Below, piece after piece: positions 1 to 6,582 of a DNA stretch of 15,595 nt. Source of the DNA: an uncultured Bacteroides sp. (GTDB lineage: Bacteria > Bacteroidota > Bacteroidia > Bacteroidales > Bacteroidaceae). Each line of letters opens with the position of its first letter. Within the stretch, counting starts at the first letter, position 1. Position numbers and translations under genes: made by a program. Under the pieces are notes generated by a model, which worked only from the letters and a program-made list of their open reading frames with translations, was not told where the DNA came from and ran no database searches. The stretch covers positions 1 to 15,595 of the forward strand of contig NZ_CAJULN010000054.1 of assembly GCF_910586915.1 (NCBI RefSeq), given 5' to 3'.

Positions 1-31
1 GTAAGTTACATGCGAATATAAGAGCGGGAGA

Positions 32-64
32 TTTTTCTTTTTAGAGGAAAGGTAAAAAGAAAAA
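32..64. repeat. Perfect 12-bp AT-rich inverted repeat
   Basis: The arm at 32-43 (five T, C, five T, A) is exactly complementary to the arm at 53-64, with a 9-base purine-rich spacer (44-52). As RNA it would be a weak A-U hairpin followed by no U-run, so it is a poor terminator. It could equally be a protein-binding dyad or a by-product of low-complexity sequence. Function unknown. Confidence 0.5.
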
Positions 65-277
65 CAGAATAATACAACGGAAGCGCCTCCTAACTGACGC
101 TTGCCGCAGCCTGCACCGATTCGCAGGGATTTCTCTTCCACAGTCGGCAATCAACGTAAGCGGGCTGGAACGTCCGAGTAACCGACGGTGCGTATAAACT
201 CACCGCCGGAAGTGGAGACAGCAAGGGAGGGGCGACAAGAAGCAAAGGGGGGAAACGGCAAGTACGAAAACGACAAC

Positions 278-361
278 GGCCGACTGGAGTTGACCATTCG
301 GCCGACCGGAGTCGGCCAAGTAGCCGACGGCAGTTGTCCGAGTGGCCGACTCCAGTTGGCC
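278..361. repeat. Four-copy palindrome array, exact 22-bp period
   Basis: Four 18-bp units start at 278, 300, 322 and 344, each separated by a 4-base spacer (attc, aagt, gagt), giving an exact 22-bp period. The approximate unit is GGCCGAC-NNNN-GTTGGCC. Copy 2 (300-317) is a perfect 7-bp inverted repeat around cgga. Copy 4 (344-361) is perfect apart from one G-T wobble, and copies 1 and 3 have two and three imperfect pairs. Copies can also pair with one another: 300-317 with 344-361, or 274-292 with 347-365. The array ends 10 bp past the TAG stop of the regulator, so it would lie in that gene's 3' untranslated RNA. The copies have diverged while the spacing is fixed. A tandem operator or a 3' RNA structure are both possible. 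Confidence 0.8.
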
Positions 362-371
362 GTTGACGGGA

Positions 372-1967
372 CTATAAGTTCATCACGTCCTGTTCGAATC
401 GTTCTTTATCGCCGATTGCCTTATTGCGCATCCGGCTGCGATAGTTGTAGATGGTAGCTAACGAGTAGCCTAAGAAATGGGCAATCTTATTGCTGTCGAC
501 CACCCCTAAGCGGATGAGTGCGAAGATGCGCAGTTCCGTTGTCAGCAGTTCGTTGGACTTGGGGTAGATGCGCCCCTCTTCGACCAGCAATTCGTTGAAG
601 GCAGTGATGAAGTTGGGAAAGAGCGTGAGGAAAGATTTGTCGAATTCATTGTAGAACTCGTACCGCTCGTCGCGGATGAACTGCTCGGACTTGATGGCTT
701 TGAACAGTTCTTCGATGCGCGCCGCCATCGCCAACTTCGCCAGCGAGCGGCGGTACGTCTCCAGCTTATCAAGGTAGTTGACACATCGGTCGAGATAGCG
801 GGCGATGTAGACCTCCTTTATCTTCCCCGTCTGCTCCAGCGCTGCGTTGACCGCCTGCAACTGCCCGTTGGCCACACTCAAATCGCGCCGCATCGCCGAG
901 AGTTTCTTCATCCAGCGGTAAAGGTAGAACACGGCTACCAGCAGGAAGAAAGAGAGCATACTCACGCTGACGAGCATCGTCCGGAAGACGGCGCGCTCTT
1001 TCTCTTCCTTCAAGCGGTAGGCCTTGTCGATGATGGGGAAAAACTCGGTCACCTCGATAAAGCGCAGGCGGGCGTTGCAAGCCACGGCGTCTTCCATCGA
1101 GCAGTTCAGGTATTTGTAGGCGCGGTCTATGTCGCCCTGCTCGTAAATGCGGTAGGCCAGCTTCTGCAAGGAGGCGTACTCGCGCACCGAAGATTCCAAA
1201 TCGGCAATTGCCGTCAGTATCAGGTAATACACCTCCTTCTGCGTGTCGCCCTTCGCCGCATATGCTTCGGACATCGTGTAGTGGATGTACACCTTCTGCC
1301 GCTCGTCGGCAGCCTCTTTCAGTGCGTTGCCGAGTATCACCAACGCCGTATCGGCCTTGCCCGCCACGATACACTTCTCGGCCATCACGATGGCGCGGTG
1401 TTTCTCAGGTATGGTGATGCTGATGATAGAGTCGCGGTACAAGTCCGTCTTTTCGAGGTACTTCCTCTTCTCCTCTCTGTTGGTGGTGTAGTCGGCAAGC
1501 CAGCCGTAGCAGGCGCGGTAAGTCTGGTAACAGGACATCAGCATGGCTGTGTCTAATTCCTGCGGACGCAGGCCGTCGAGCTCTTTCATGGCTTCGATGT
1601 ACATTCCCATCACCCCGAACACGGTGGCGCGGTTGATGATTATCTCGCTGGCCGCCTCCGGAGTGTCGAGTTGGGGAAGAAGCTGCTGCTTCCTGTTTAT
1701 ATAGTGGAGTGCCGAGTCGGCCTGATAATGAAGGTAAGCATCGTACAAGGAGCCGTAGAGCCGGTATCGGTCGGCAGGCACAACCGCCCCGGCAAGCTGC
1801 GCTTTCAGCGCTTCAATCTCCTTTTCCTTCTTCATGTGATAGGTCTCTTTCTTTTTGATAACGCTATCCAGCCTTTTAAGCACTGCCACGTTGCTGTCTT
1901 CGGGAGCAGCCAGCAGCCAAAGCGGATAGATAAAGAGAAAAGCTAAAATAGGAGCGGTAGTTTTCAT
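372..1967 (-). CDS. susR: SusR-type membrane-bound transcriptional activator (DUF6377-like)
   Basis: Predicted inner-membrane regulator of the adjacent starch genes. The 531-residue product has a signal peptide (about 1-21), a periplasmic helical region resembling TPR repeats (about 60-320), one transmembrane helix (about 328-350), a coiled-coil linker (about 355-385), and a C-terminal helix-turn-helix of LuxR-like type (about 474-516, with TTELRIFALIRLG and KIAHFLGYSLATIYNYRSRM). This matches the architecture and size known for SusR of B. thetaiotaomicron, which activates sus genes in response to maltose and longer oligosaccharides. It is divergent from susA with a 246-bp gap carrying promoters for both. 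The ATG at 1967 is preferred because it opens a clean signal peptide and lies about 22 bp from a good -7 box. The symbol rests on architecture and position; a related DUF6377 regulator for another glycan is the alternative. Confidence 0.82.
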   Translation of the reverse strand: MKTTAPILAFLFIYPLWLLAAPEDSNVAVLKRLDSVIKKKETYHMKKEKEIEALKAQLAGAVVPADRYRLYGSLYDAYLHYQADSALHYINRKQQLLPQLDTPEAASEIIINRATVFGVMGMYIEAMKELDGLRPQELDTAMLMSCYQTYRACYGWLADYTTNREEKRKYLEKTDLYRDSIISITIPEKHRAIVMAEKCIVAGKADTALVILGNALKEAADERQKVYIHYTMSEAYAAKGDTQKEVYYLILTAIADLESSVREYASLQKLAYRIYEQGDIDRAYKYLNCSMEDAVACNARLRFIEVTEFFPIIDKAYRLKEEKERAVFRTMLVSVSMLSFFLLVAVFYLYRWMKKLSAMRRDLSVANGQLQAVNAALEQTGKIKEVYIARYLDRCVNYLDKLETYRRSLAKLAMAARIEELFKAIKSEQFIRDERYEFYNEFDKSFLTLFPNFITAFNELLVEEGRIYPKSNELLTTELRIFALIRLGVVDSNKIAHFLGYSLATIYNYRSRMRNKAIGDKERFEQDVMNL

Positions 1968-1989
1968 AAGTCGGTTGTTTAAGATATGA

Positions 1990-2021
1990 CAAATATAGGG
2001 AATATCGCAGTGAATACGAAA
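1990..2021 (-). promoter_or_regulatory. Promoter of the SusR-type regulator
   Basis: Read on the minus strand, TATATTTG (1990-1997) is a full match to the Bacteroides -7 motif TAnnTTTG. A TTTC at 2018-2021 lies 20 bp upstream and differs by one base from the -33 motif TTTG. Transcription would start roughly 15 bp before the regulator ATG. The near-complete pair suggests constitutive expression, unlike the two sus structural promoters, which lack a -33 box. Confidence 0.55.
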
Positions 2022-2085
2022 TATAGCGCCGAAAGTTTTTTAATTTCCGTTTGTATTTCTCCCTCTTTCGCCATCGGGTAAACGG

Positions 2086-2096
2086 TTCATTATAAA
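2086..2096 (+). promoter_or_regulatory. Distal 11-bp element shared by susA and susB
   Basis: The 11-mer TTCATTATAAA occurs here and at 4115-4125. Its start is 74 bp upstream of the shared core promoter of susA and 78 bp upstream of that of susB. The difference in spacing makes it a weaker candidate than the proximal element, but two exact copies in both promoter regions is unlikely to be mere base composition. Possibly an upstream activator site. Confidence 0.35.
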
Positions 2097-2117
2097 GTTT
2101 CTAAGCGTGTATTGCCT

Positions 2118-2134
2118 TTATATTTACATTCTAA
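2118..2134 (+). promoter_or_regulatory. Candidate SusR operator upstream of susA
   Basis: The 17-bp element TTATATTTACATTCTAA matches TTGTATTTTTATTCTAA upstream of susB (4151-4167) at 14 positions. In both cases ATTCTAA starts exactly 32 bp before the 16-bp shared core promoter. It covers roughly -57 to -41 relative to an expected start site, a usual place for an activator that contacts polymerase. Assignment to SusR is inferred from position and from the known co-regulation of these two genes in B. thetaiotaomicron. Confidence 0.55.
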
Positions 2135-2159
2135 TTCCCTCCGGCAGCAGCCTATCTGC

Positions 2160-2175
2160 CTACATTTGCAGCATC
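2160..2175 (+). promoter_or_regulatory. susA core promoter (-7 box TACATTTG)
   Basis: TACATTTG (2161-2168) is a full match to TAnnTTTG. It sits inside a 16-bp block, CTACATTTGCAGCATC, that is repeated exactly at the susB promoter (4193-4208). No TTTG lies 19-21 bp upstream, where CCCT is found instead, which fits an activator-dependent promoter. The start site would be about 2173-2175, leaving a leader of about 40 bases before the ATG at 2214. Confidence 0.65.
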
Positions 2176-2213
2176 GGCCCGGCCGACCAAACATTTTAAA
2201 ACTACACATTACC

Positions 2214-4067
2214 ATGAAAAAGATTTTTTCAGTTGCAATCTTATTTGCATTGCTTTGCGGATGCGGTTCGCTGTATGCCGCCGGCGCGATAAAGAAAGTG
2301 GCCCCCTCCTTCTGGTGGGCAGGTATGAACAACCCCGAACTGCAAGTGCTGTTGTACGGTGAACAGATTGGCTCTGCCGAGGTGAGCATCTCTTCGGACG
2401 ACATCGTGCTGCTCGATGTGGTGAAGCAGGAGAATCCCAACTACCTCATCCTCTATCTGAACACCTCGGAAGCTGCCCCGCAAACATTCGACATCTGCCT
2501 GAAACAAGGCAAGAAGCAGACGGTGGTCTCCTACGAACTGAAGCAACGCAGGGCCGACGCCGCACAAACAGAGGGGTTCAACGCAAGCGACGTGCTTTAC
2601 CTCATCATGCCCGACCGCTTTGCCAACGGCGATACTTCCAACGACGTCATCCCCGGAATGCTGGAAGACAGGGTTGACCGCAATGACTCCTTCGCCCGTC
2701 ACGGCGGCGACTTCAAAGGGATAGCGCACCACCTCGACTACATCGCCGACTTGGGCGTCACCAGCGTGTGGCTCAACCCCATTCAGGAGAACGACATGAA
2801 AGGCGGCTCTTACCACGGCTATGCCATCACCGACTATTACCAGGCCGACCGCCGCTTCGGCAGCAACGAAGAGTTTCGCGCATTGGTGGAGTTGGCACAC
2901 TCCAAAGGCCTGAAGATTGTGATGGACATGATTTTCAACCACTGCGGCGACGAGAACTATTTATATAAGGATATGCCCTCCAAAGAGTGGTTCAACTTCA
3001 AAGGCAACTACGTGCAGACTACCTTCAAGACTGCCACCCAGTCGGACCCTTACGCTTCCGACTACGAAAAGAAAATTGCAGTAGATGGCTGGTTCAGCCA
3101 GGGGATGCCCGACTTCAACCAGCGCAACCGCCACGTGGCTACCTATCTTATCCAAAGCAGTATCTGGTGGATAGAGTACACCGGTATCAACGGGATACGG
3201 CAGGATACCCATCCTTACGCCGACTTCGACATGATGGCACGCTGGTGCAAGGCCGTAAACGACGAGTATCCCCGCTTCAACATCGTAGGCGAAACCTGGC
3301 TGGGCAACAACGTGCTTATCTCCTACTGGCAGAAAAACAGCCCGCTTGCCCGTCCGCAGAACAGCTACCTGCCCACCGTCATGGACTTCCCGCTGATGGA
3401 GCATATGAACAAGGCCTTCGACGAAGAGACTACCGACGGATACGGCGGACTGTGCCGGCTCTACGACTACTTGTCGCAAGACATTGTCTTTGCCGACCCG
3501 ATGCACCTGCTCACTTTCCTCGACAACCACGACACCTCGCGCTTCTACCGCTCGGAAGCCGACACGAAAAACCTCAACCGGTACAAGCAGGCTTTGGCTT
3601 TCCTGCTTACCACACGCGGAATTCCGCAGCTATACTACGGAACGGAGATACTGATGGCTGCCGACAAGGCAAACGGTGACGGTATGCTGCGCTGCGACTT
3701 CCCCGGCGGATGGGAAAACGATGCACACAACTACTTCGAGGCCGCCAACCGCACCGCCCTGCAAAACGAAGCGTTCGCTTACGCCAAGCGTCTGCTGCAA
3801 TGGCGAAAAGGCAACGAAGTGATAGCCAAAGGAAAGCTGAAACATTTCTCTCCCCACAAAGGTGTCTATGCATACGAAAGGAAATACGGCGACCGGTCGG
3901 TAGTGGTCTTCCTCAACGGAACAGACGCCGGACAGACGCTCAGCCTGGAGACTTACCGCGAAATATTGCCACGTACTTCTGCCTACAGTGTATTGGAGGG
4001 AAAAGAGGTGGAATTGGGAAAGGAACTGACACTTCCCGCCCGTGGCGTATGTCTGCTATCTTTTTAA
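2214..4067 (+). CDS. susA: SusA-like neopullulanase / alpha-amylase (GH13)
   Basis: Hydrolyses maltooligosaccharides, and probably pullulan, in the periplasm after import through SusC. The 617-residue product has an N-terminal signal sequence, a beta-sandwich N-terminal domain (about 25-110), a GH13 barrel (about 122-540) and a C-terminal beta domain. The GH13 motifs are intact: DMIFNH (238-243), GIRQD with nucleophile D331, GE with acid/base E360, and FLDNHD with D440. MPDFN (298-302) resembles the MPxxN motif of neopullulanase/cyclomaltodextrinase subfamilies. Length equals my recollection of B. thetaiotaomicron SusA. The frame is open from an ATG at 2112, but that start would lie upstream of the promoter at 2160, so ATG 2214 is chosen; it gives a normal signal peptide. 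Export is ambiguous: LCGC (14-17) could be a lipobox, or SLYA could be a signal peptidase I site after A22. It lacks acidic residues after C17, so surface display is not expected. Confidence 0.9.
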   Translation: MKKIFSVAILFALLCGCGSLYAAGAIKKVAPSFWWAGMNNPELQVLLYGEQIGSAEVSISSDDIVLLDVVKQENPNYLILYLNTSEAAPQTFDICLKQGKKQTVVSYELKQRRADAAQTEGFNASDVLYLIMPDRFANGDTSNDVIPGMLEDRVDRNDSFARHGGDFKGIAHHLDYIADLGVTSVWLNPIQENDMKGGSYHGYAITDYYQADRRFGSNEEFRALVELAHSKGLKIVMDMIFNHCGDENYLYKDMPSKEWFNFKGNYVQTTFKTATQSDPYASDYEKKIAVDGWFSQGMPDFNQRNRHVATYLIQSSIWWIEYTGINGIRQDTHPYADFDMMARWCKAVNDEYPRFNIVGETWLGNNVLISYWQKNSPLARPQNSYLPTVMDFPLMEHMNKAFDEETTDGYGGLCRLYDYLSQDIVFADPMHLLTFLDNHDTSRFYRSEADTKNLNRYKQALAFLLTTRGIPQLYYGTEILMAADKANGDGMLRCDFPGGWENDAHNYFEAANRTALQNEAFAYAKRLLQWRKGNEVIAKGKLKHFSPHKGVYAYERKYGDRSVVVFLNGTDAGQTLSLETYREILPRTSAYSVLEGKEVELGKELTLPARGVCLLSF

Positions 4068-4114
4068 AAAGGTTCACTTGGGCTTATATTTATCAGTGTT
4101 ATCCGAATGCTTAT

Positions 4115-4125
4115 TTCATTATAAA
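4115..4125 (+). promoter_or_regulatory. Second copy of the distal 11-bp element, upstream of susB
   Basis: Exact copy of the 11-mer at 2086-2096, located between susA and susB, 78 bp before the shared core promoter. The 201-bp gap after susA holds no recognisable terminator, so read-through from susA into susB is possible in addition to the dedicated promoter. Confidence 0.35.
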
Positions 4126-4150
4126 TCAAACGAATGACATTTATACCGAC

Positions 4151-4167
4151 TTGTATTTTTATTCTAA
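4151..4167 (+). promoter_or_regulatory. Candidate SusR operator upstream of susB
   Basis: TTGTATTTTTATTCTAA, the counterpart of the element at 2118-2134, at the same distance from the core promoter. The sequence between this element and the -7 box is not conserved with susA, which makes the conservation of the element itself more telling. Confidence 0.55.
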
Positions 4168-4192
4168 CGGGCAAACGCAGCGCACAAGGTTG

Positions 4193-4208
4193 CTACATTT
4201 GCAGCATC
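4193..4208 (+). promoter_or_regulatory. susB operon core promoter (-7 box TACATTTG)
   Basis: TACATTTG at 4194-4201 matches TAnnTTTG, and the 16-bp block around it is identical to that of susA, including the expected initiation region GCAGCATC. No -33 TTTG is present at 19-21 bp upstream. Expected to drive susB-susC-susD-susE as one operon with a leader of about 60 bases, as described for B. thetaiotaomicron. Confidence 0.65.
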
Positions 4209-4268
4209 CGAAACAGAAAGGGATAAACACACACAGGTTAGCATTTAATTTAATACCATAAATCCAAA

Positions 4269-6479
4269 ATGAAAAAGAAACTTTTACTGATTGTATGTCT
4301 CTGCATCGCGTACATCGCGAACGCGCAGCAACGACTGACTTCACCGGACGGAAATCTGGTAATGACCTTCCAGGTCGACAAGCAAGGTGCGCCCACCTAC
4401 GACCTCACCTACAAAGGTAAGGCGGTAATCAAACCCAGTACCCTCGGACTGGAACTCAAGAAAGAGGACGATACCCGCACGGATTTCGACTGGGTAGACC
4501 GCAGAGACCTGACCAAACTCGACTCCAAAACCAATCTTTGCACAGGCTTTGAGGTGAAAGACGCCAAGACTTCCACGTTCGACGAAACCTGGCAGCCGGT
4601 GTGGGGAGAGGAGAAAGCGATTCGCAACCACTACAACGAGCTGGCAGTAACGCTGTATCAGCCCATGAACGCACGCTCCATCCTTATCCGCTTCCGCCTG
4701 TTCAACGACGGCTTGGGATTCCGCTACGAATTTCCGCAGCAGAAGTCTTTGAATTACTTCATCGTCAAGGAAGAGCACTCGCAGTTTGCAATGGCAGGCG
4801 ACCACATCGCCTACTGGATACCGGGCGACTACGACACGCAGGAGTACGACTACACCATCTCGCGCTTGTCGGAAATCAGAGGGCTGATGAAACAGGCCGT
4901 CACCCCGAACTCCTCGCAGACTACCTTCTCGCCGACAGGCGTACAGACGGCACTGATGATGAAAACGGACGACGGCTTATACATCAACCTGCACGAAGCC
5001 GCTCTGATTGACTATTCTTGTATGCACCTAAACTTAGACGACCAACATATGATATTCGAATCGTGGCTGACTCCCGACGCCAAAGGAGACAAGGGACATA
5101 TGCAGACTCCCTGCAACACTCCGTGGCGTACGATAATCGTCAGCGATGATGCCCGCAATATCCTCGCTTCACGCATCACCCTGAACCTGAACGAACCTTG
5201 CAAAATAGCCGACGCCTCTTCGTGGGTGAAACCCGTGAAATACATCGGCGTATGGTGGGACATGATTACCGGAAAGGGCTCATGGGCGTACACCGACGAA
5301 CTTACCAGCGTCAAATTGGGACAAACGGACTACAGCCGGACGAAACCGAACGGCAAACACTCTGCCAACACCGCCAACGTGAAACGTTATATCGACTTCG
5401 CCGCCGCACACGGATTTGACGCCGTATTGGTGGAGGGCTGGAACGAAGGCTGGGAAGACTGGTTCGGAAACAGCAAGGATTATGTTTTCGACTTCGTCAC
5501 TCCTTACCCGGACTTTGACGTGAAAGAGATTCAACGTTATGCAACCGACAAGGGTATCCGAATGATGATGCATCACGAAACCTCTTCATCGGTGCGCAAC
5601 TACGAACGCCACATGGACAAGGCTTACCAGTTTATGGTGGACAACGGATACAACTCCGTGAAGAGCGGCTACGTAGGCAACATCATCCCCCGTGGCGAAC
5701 ATCACTACGGACAGTGGATGAACAACCACTACCTGCACGCCATAAAGAAAGCTGCCGACTACAAAATCATGGTGAATGCGCACGAAGCAACCCGCCCGAC
5801 AGGTATCTGCCGCACCTACCCCAACCTCATCGGCAACGAATCGGCACGCGGAACGGAGTACGAAGCCTTCGGCGGCAACAAGGTGTATCACACCACCATC
5901 CTGCCTTTCACCCGCTTGGTAGGCGGACCGATGGACTACACTCCGGGTATCTTCGAAACGCATTGCAACCAGATGAATCCTGCCAACAACTCGCAGGTAC
6001 GCTCTACCATCGCACGCCAACTGGCACTGTATGTCACCATGTACAGCCCCTTGCAAATGGCGGCGGACATTCCGGAAAACTACGAACGGTTCATGGACGC
6101 CTTCCAATTTATCAAGGATGTAGCCATCGACTGGGACGAGACAAACTACCTCGAAGCCGAACCGGGAGAGTATATCACCATCGCCCGCAAGGCAAAAGGT
6201 AGCGGCGACTGGTATATAGGTTGCACTGCAGGCGAAAACGGCCATACTTCCAAATTGGTGTTCGACTTCCTCACACCGGGCAAGCAATACATTGCTACCG
6301 TCTATGCCGACGCCAAAGATGCCGACTGGAAAGACAATCCGCAGGCTTATACCATCACCAAAGGTATCCTCACCGGCAAAAGCAAACTGAACCTGCGTGC
6401 GGCAAACGGTGGCGGATATGCCATCAGTATCAAGGAGATAAAGGACAAGGCAGAGATAAAAGGATTGAAAAAGTTATAA
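4269..6479 (+). CDS. susB: SusB alpha-glucosidase (GH97)
   Basis: Periplasmic, calcium-dependent, inverting alpha-glucosidase that releases glucose from maltooligosaccharides made by SusA. The 736-residue product has a signal peptide (about 1-19, NAQ), an N-terminal beta-sandwich (about 22-285), a (beta/alpha)8 barrel (about 310-600) and a C-terminal beta domain (about 630-720). The five glutamates known from B. thetaiotaomicron SusB (E194, E439, E508, E526, E532) all appear two residues earlier: E192, E437 (HHETSS), E506 (NAHEATRPTG), E524 (GNESARG) and E530. Such a constant offset over the whole protein implies near-colinear homology and the inverting rather than the retaining GH97 type. 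First gene of the susB-E unit. Confidence 0.95.
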   Translation: MKKKLLLIVCLCIAYIANAQQRLTSPDGNLVMTFQVDKQGAPTYDLTYKGKAVIKPSTLGLELKKEDDTRTDFDWVDRRDLTKLDSKTNLCTGFEVKDAKTSTFDETWQPVWGEEKAIRNHYNELAVTLYQPMNARSILIRFRLFNDGLGFRYEFPQQKSLNYFIVKEEHSQFAMAGDHIAYWIPGDYDTQEYDYTISRLSEIRGLMKQAVTPNSSQTTFSPTGVQTALMMKTDDGLYINLHEAALIDYSCMHLNLDDQHMIFESWLTPDAKGDKGHMQTPCNTPWRTIIVSDDARNILASRITLNLNEPCKIADASSWVKPVKYIGVWWDMITGKGSWAYTDELTSVKLGQTDYSRTKPNGKHSANTANVKRYIDFAAAHGFDAVLVEGWNEGWEDWFGNSKDYVFDFVTPYPDFDVKEIQRYATDKGIRMMMHHETSSSVRNYERHMDKAYQFMVDNGYNSVKSGYVGNIIPRGEHHYGQWMNNHYLHAIKKAADYKIMVNAHEATRPTGICRTYPNLIGNESARGTEYEAFGGNKVYHTTILPFTRLVGGPMDYTPGIFETHCNQMNPANNSQVRSTIARQLALYVTMYSPLQMAADIPENYERFMDAFQFIKDVAIDWDETNYLEAEPGEYITIARKAKGSGDWYIGCTAGENGHTSKLVFDFLTPGKQYIATVYADAKDADWKDNPQAYTITKGILTGKSKLNLRAANGGGYAISIKEIKDKAEIKGLKKL

Positions 6480-6487
6480 CTCAATAG

Positions 6488-6502
6488 TATAACAAGGTTA
6501 TA
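6488..6502 (+). other. Small hairpin between susB and susC
   Basis: TATAAC (6488-6493) and GTTATA (6497-6502) form a perfect 6-bp stem with a 3-base loop just past the susB stop, within a 103-bp gap. It has no U-tract and is A-U rich. It could mark an RNA processing point that lets susC and susD transcript outlast susB, or be chance. I see no convincing TAnnTTTG box in this gap. Confidence 0.3.
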
Positions 6503-6582
6503 GCTTATGAGGTAGAAAAACAGTTTTCAATAGGTATTTTCAAAGAAATATATTTTATTTGTAATAACTTTAAATTAAGAAC

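Larger units (their letters stand above)
1..371. other. Intergenic region beyond the 3' end of the regulator gene
   Basis: No reading frame here looks like a protein; the one plus-strand frame that opens at 188 runs into the antisense of the regulator and has low-complexity content. The stretch holds a perfect AT-rich inverted repeat (32-64) and an array of palindromes at a 22-bp period (278-361), both listed separately. Between them (about 65-277) I see only loose echoes of the array, such as GTCCGAGT followed two bases later by CCGAC at 172-186, which recurs at 337-350. No RNA gene was recognised. Confidence 0.6.

Noticed and set aside
278..361. CRISPR-like interpretation of the 22-bp repeats
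   Set aside because: Spacers are only 4 bases, the repeats are degenerate palindromes, and there are no cas genes.
188..457. Plus-strand frame covering the palindrome array
   Set aside because: It overlaps the certain 3' end of the regulator gene, and its sequence follows from the repeats rather than a protein fold.
2112..2213. Upstream in-frame ATG extending susA by 34 codons
   Set aside because: The extension would contain the promoter itself (2160-2175) and lacks signal-peptide character; ATG 2214 gives a normal exported protein of the expected length.
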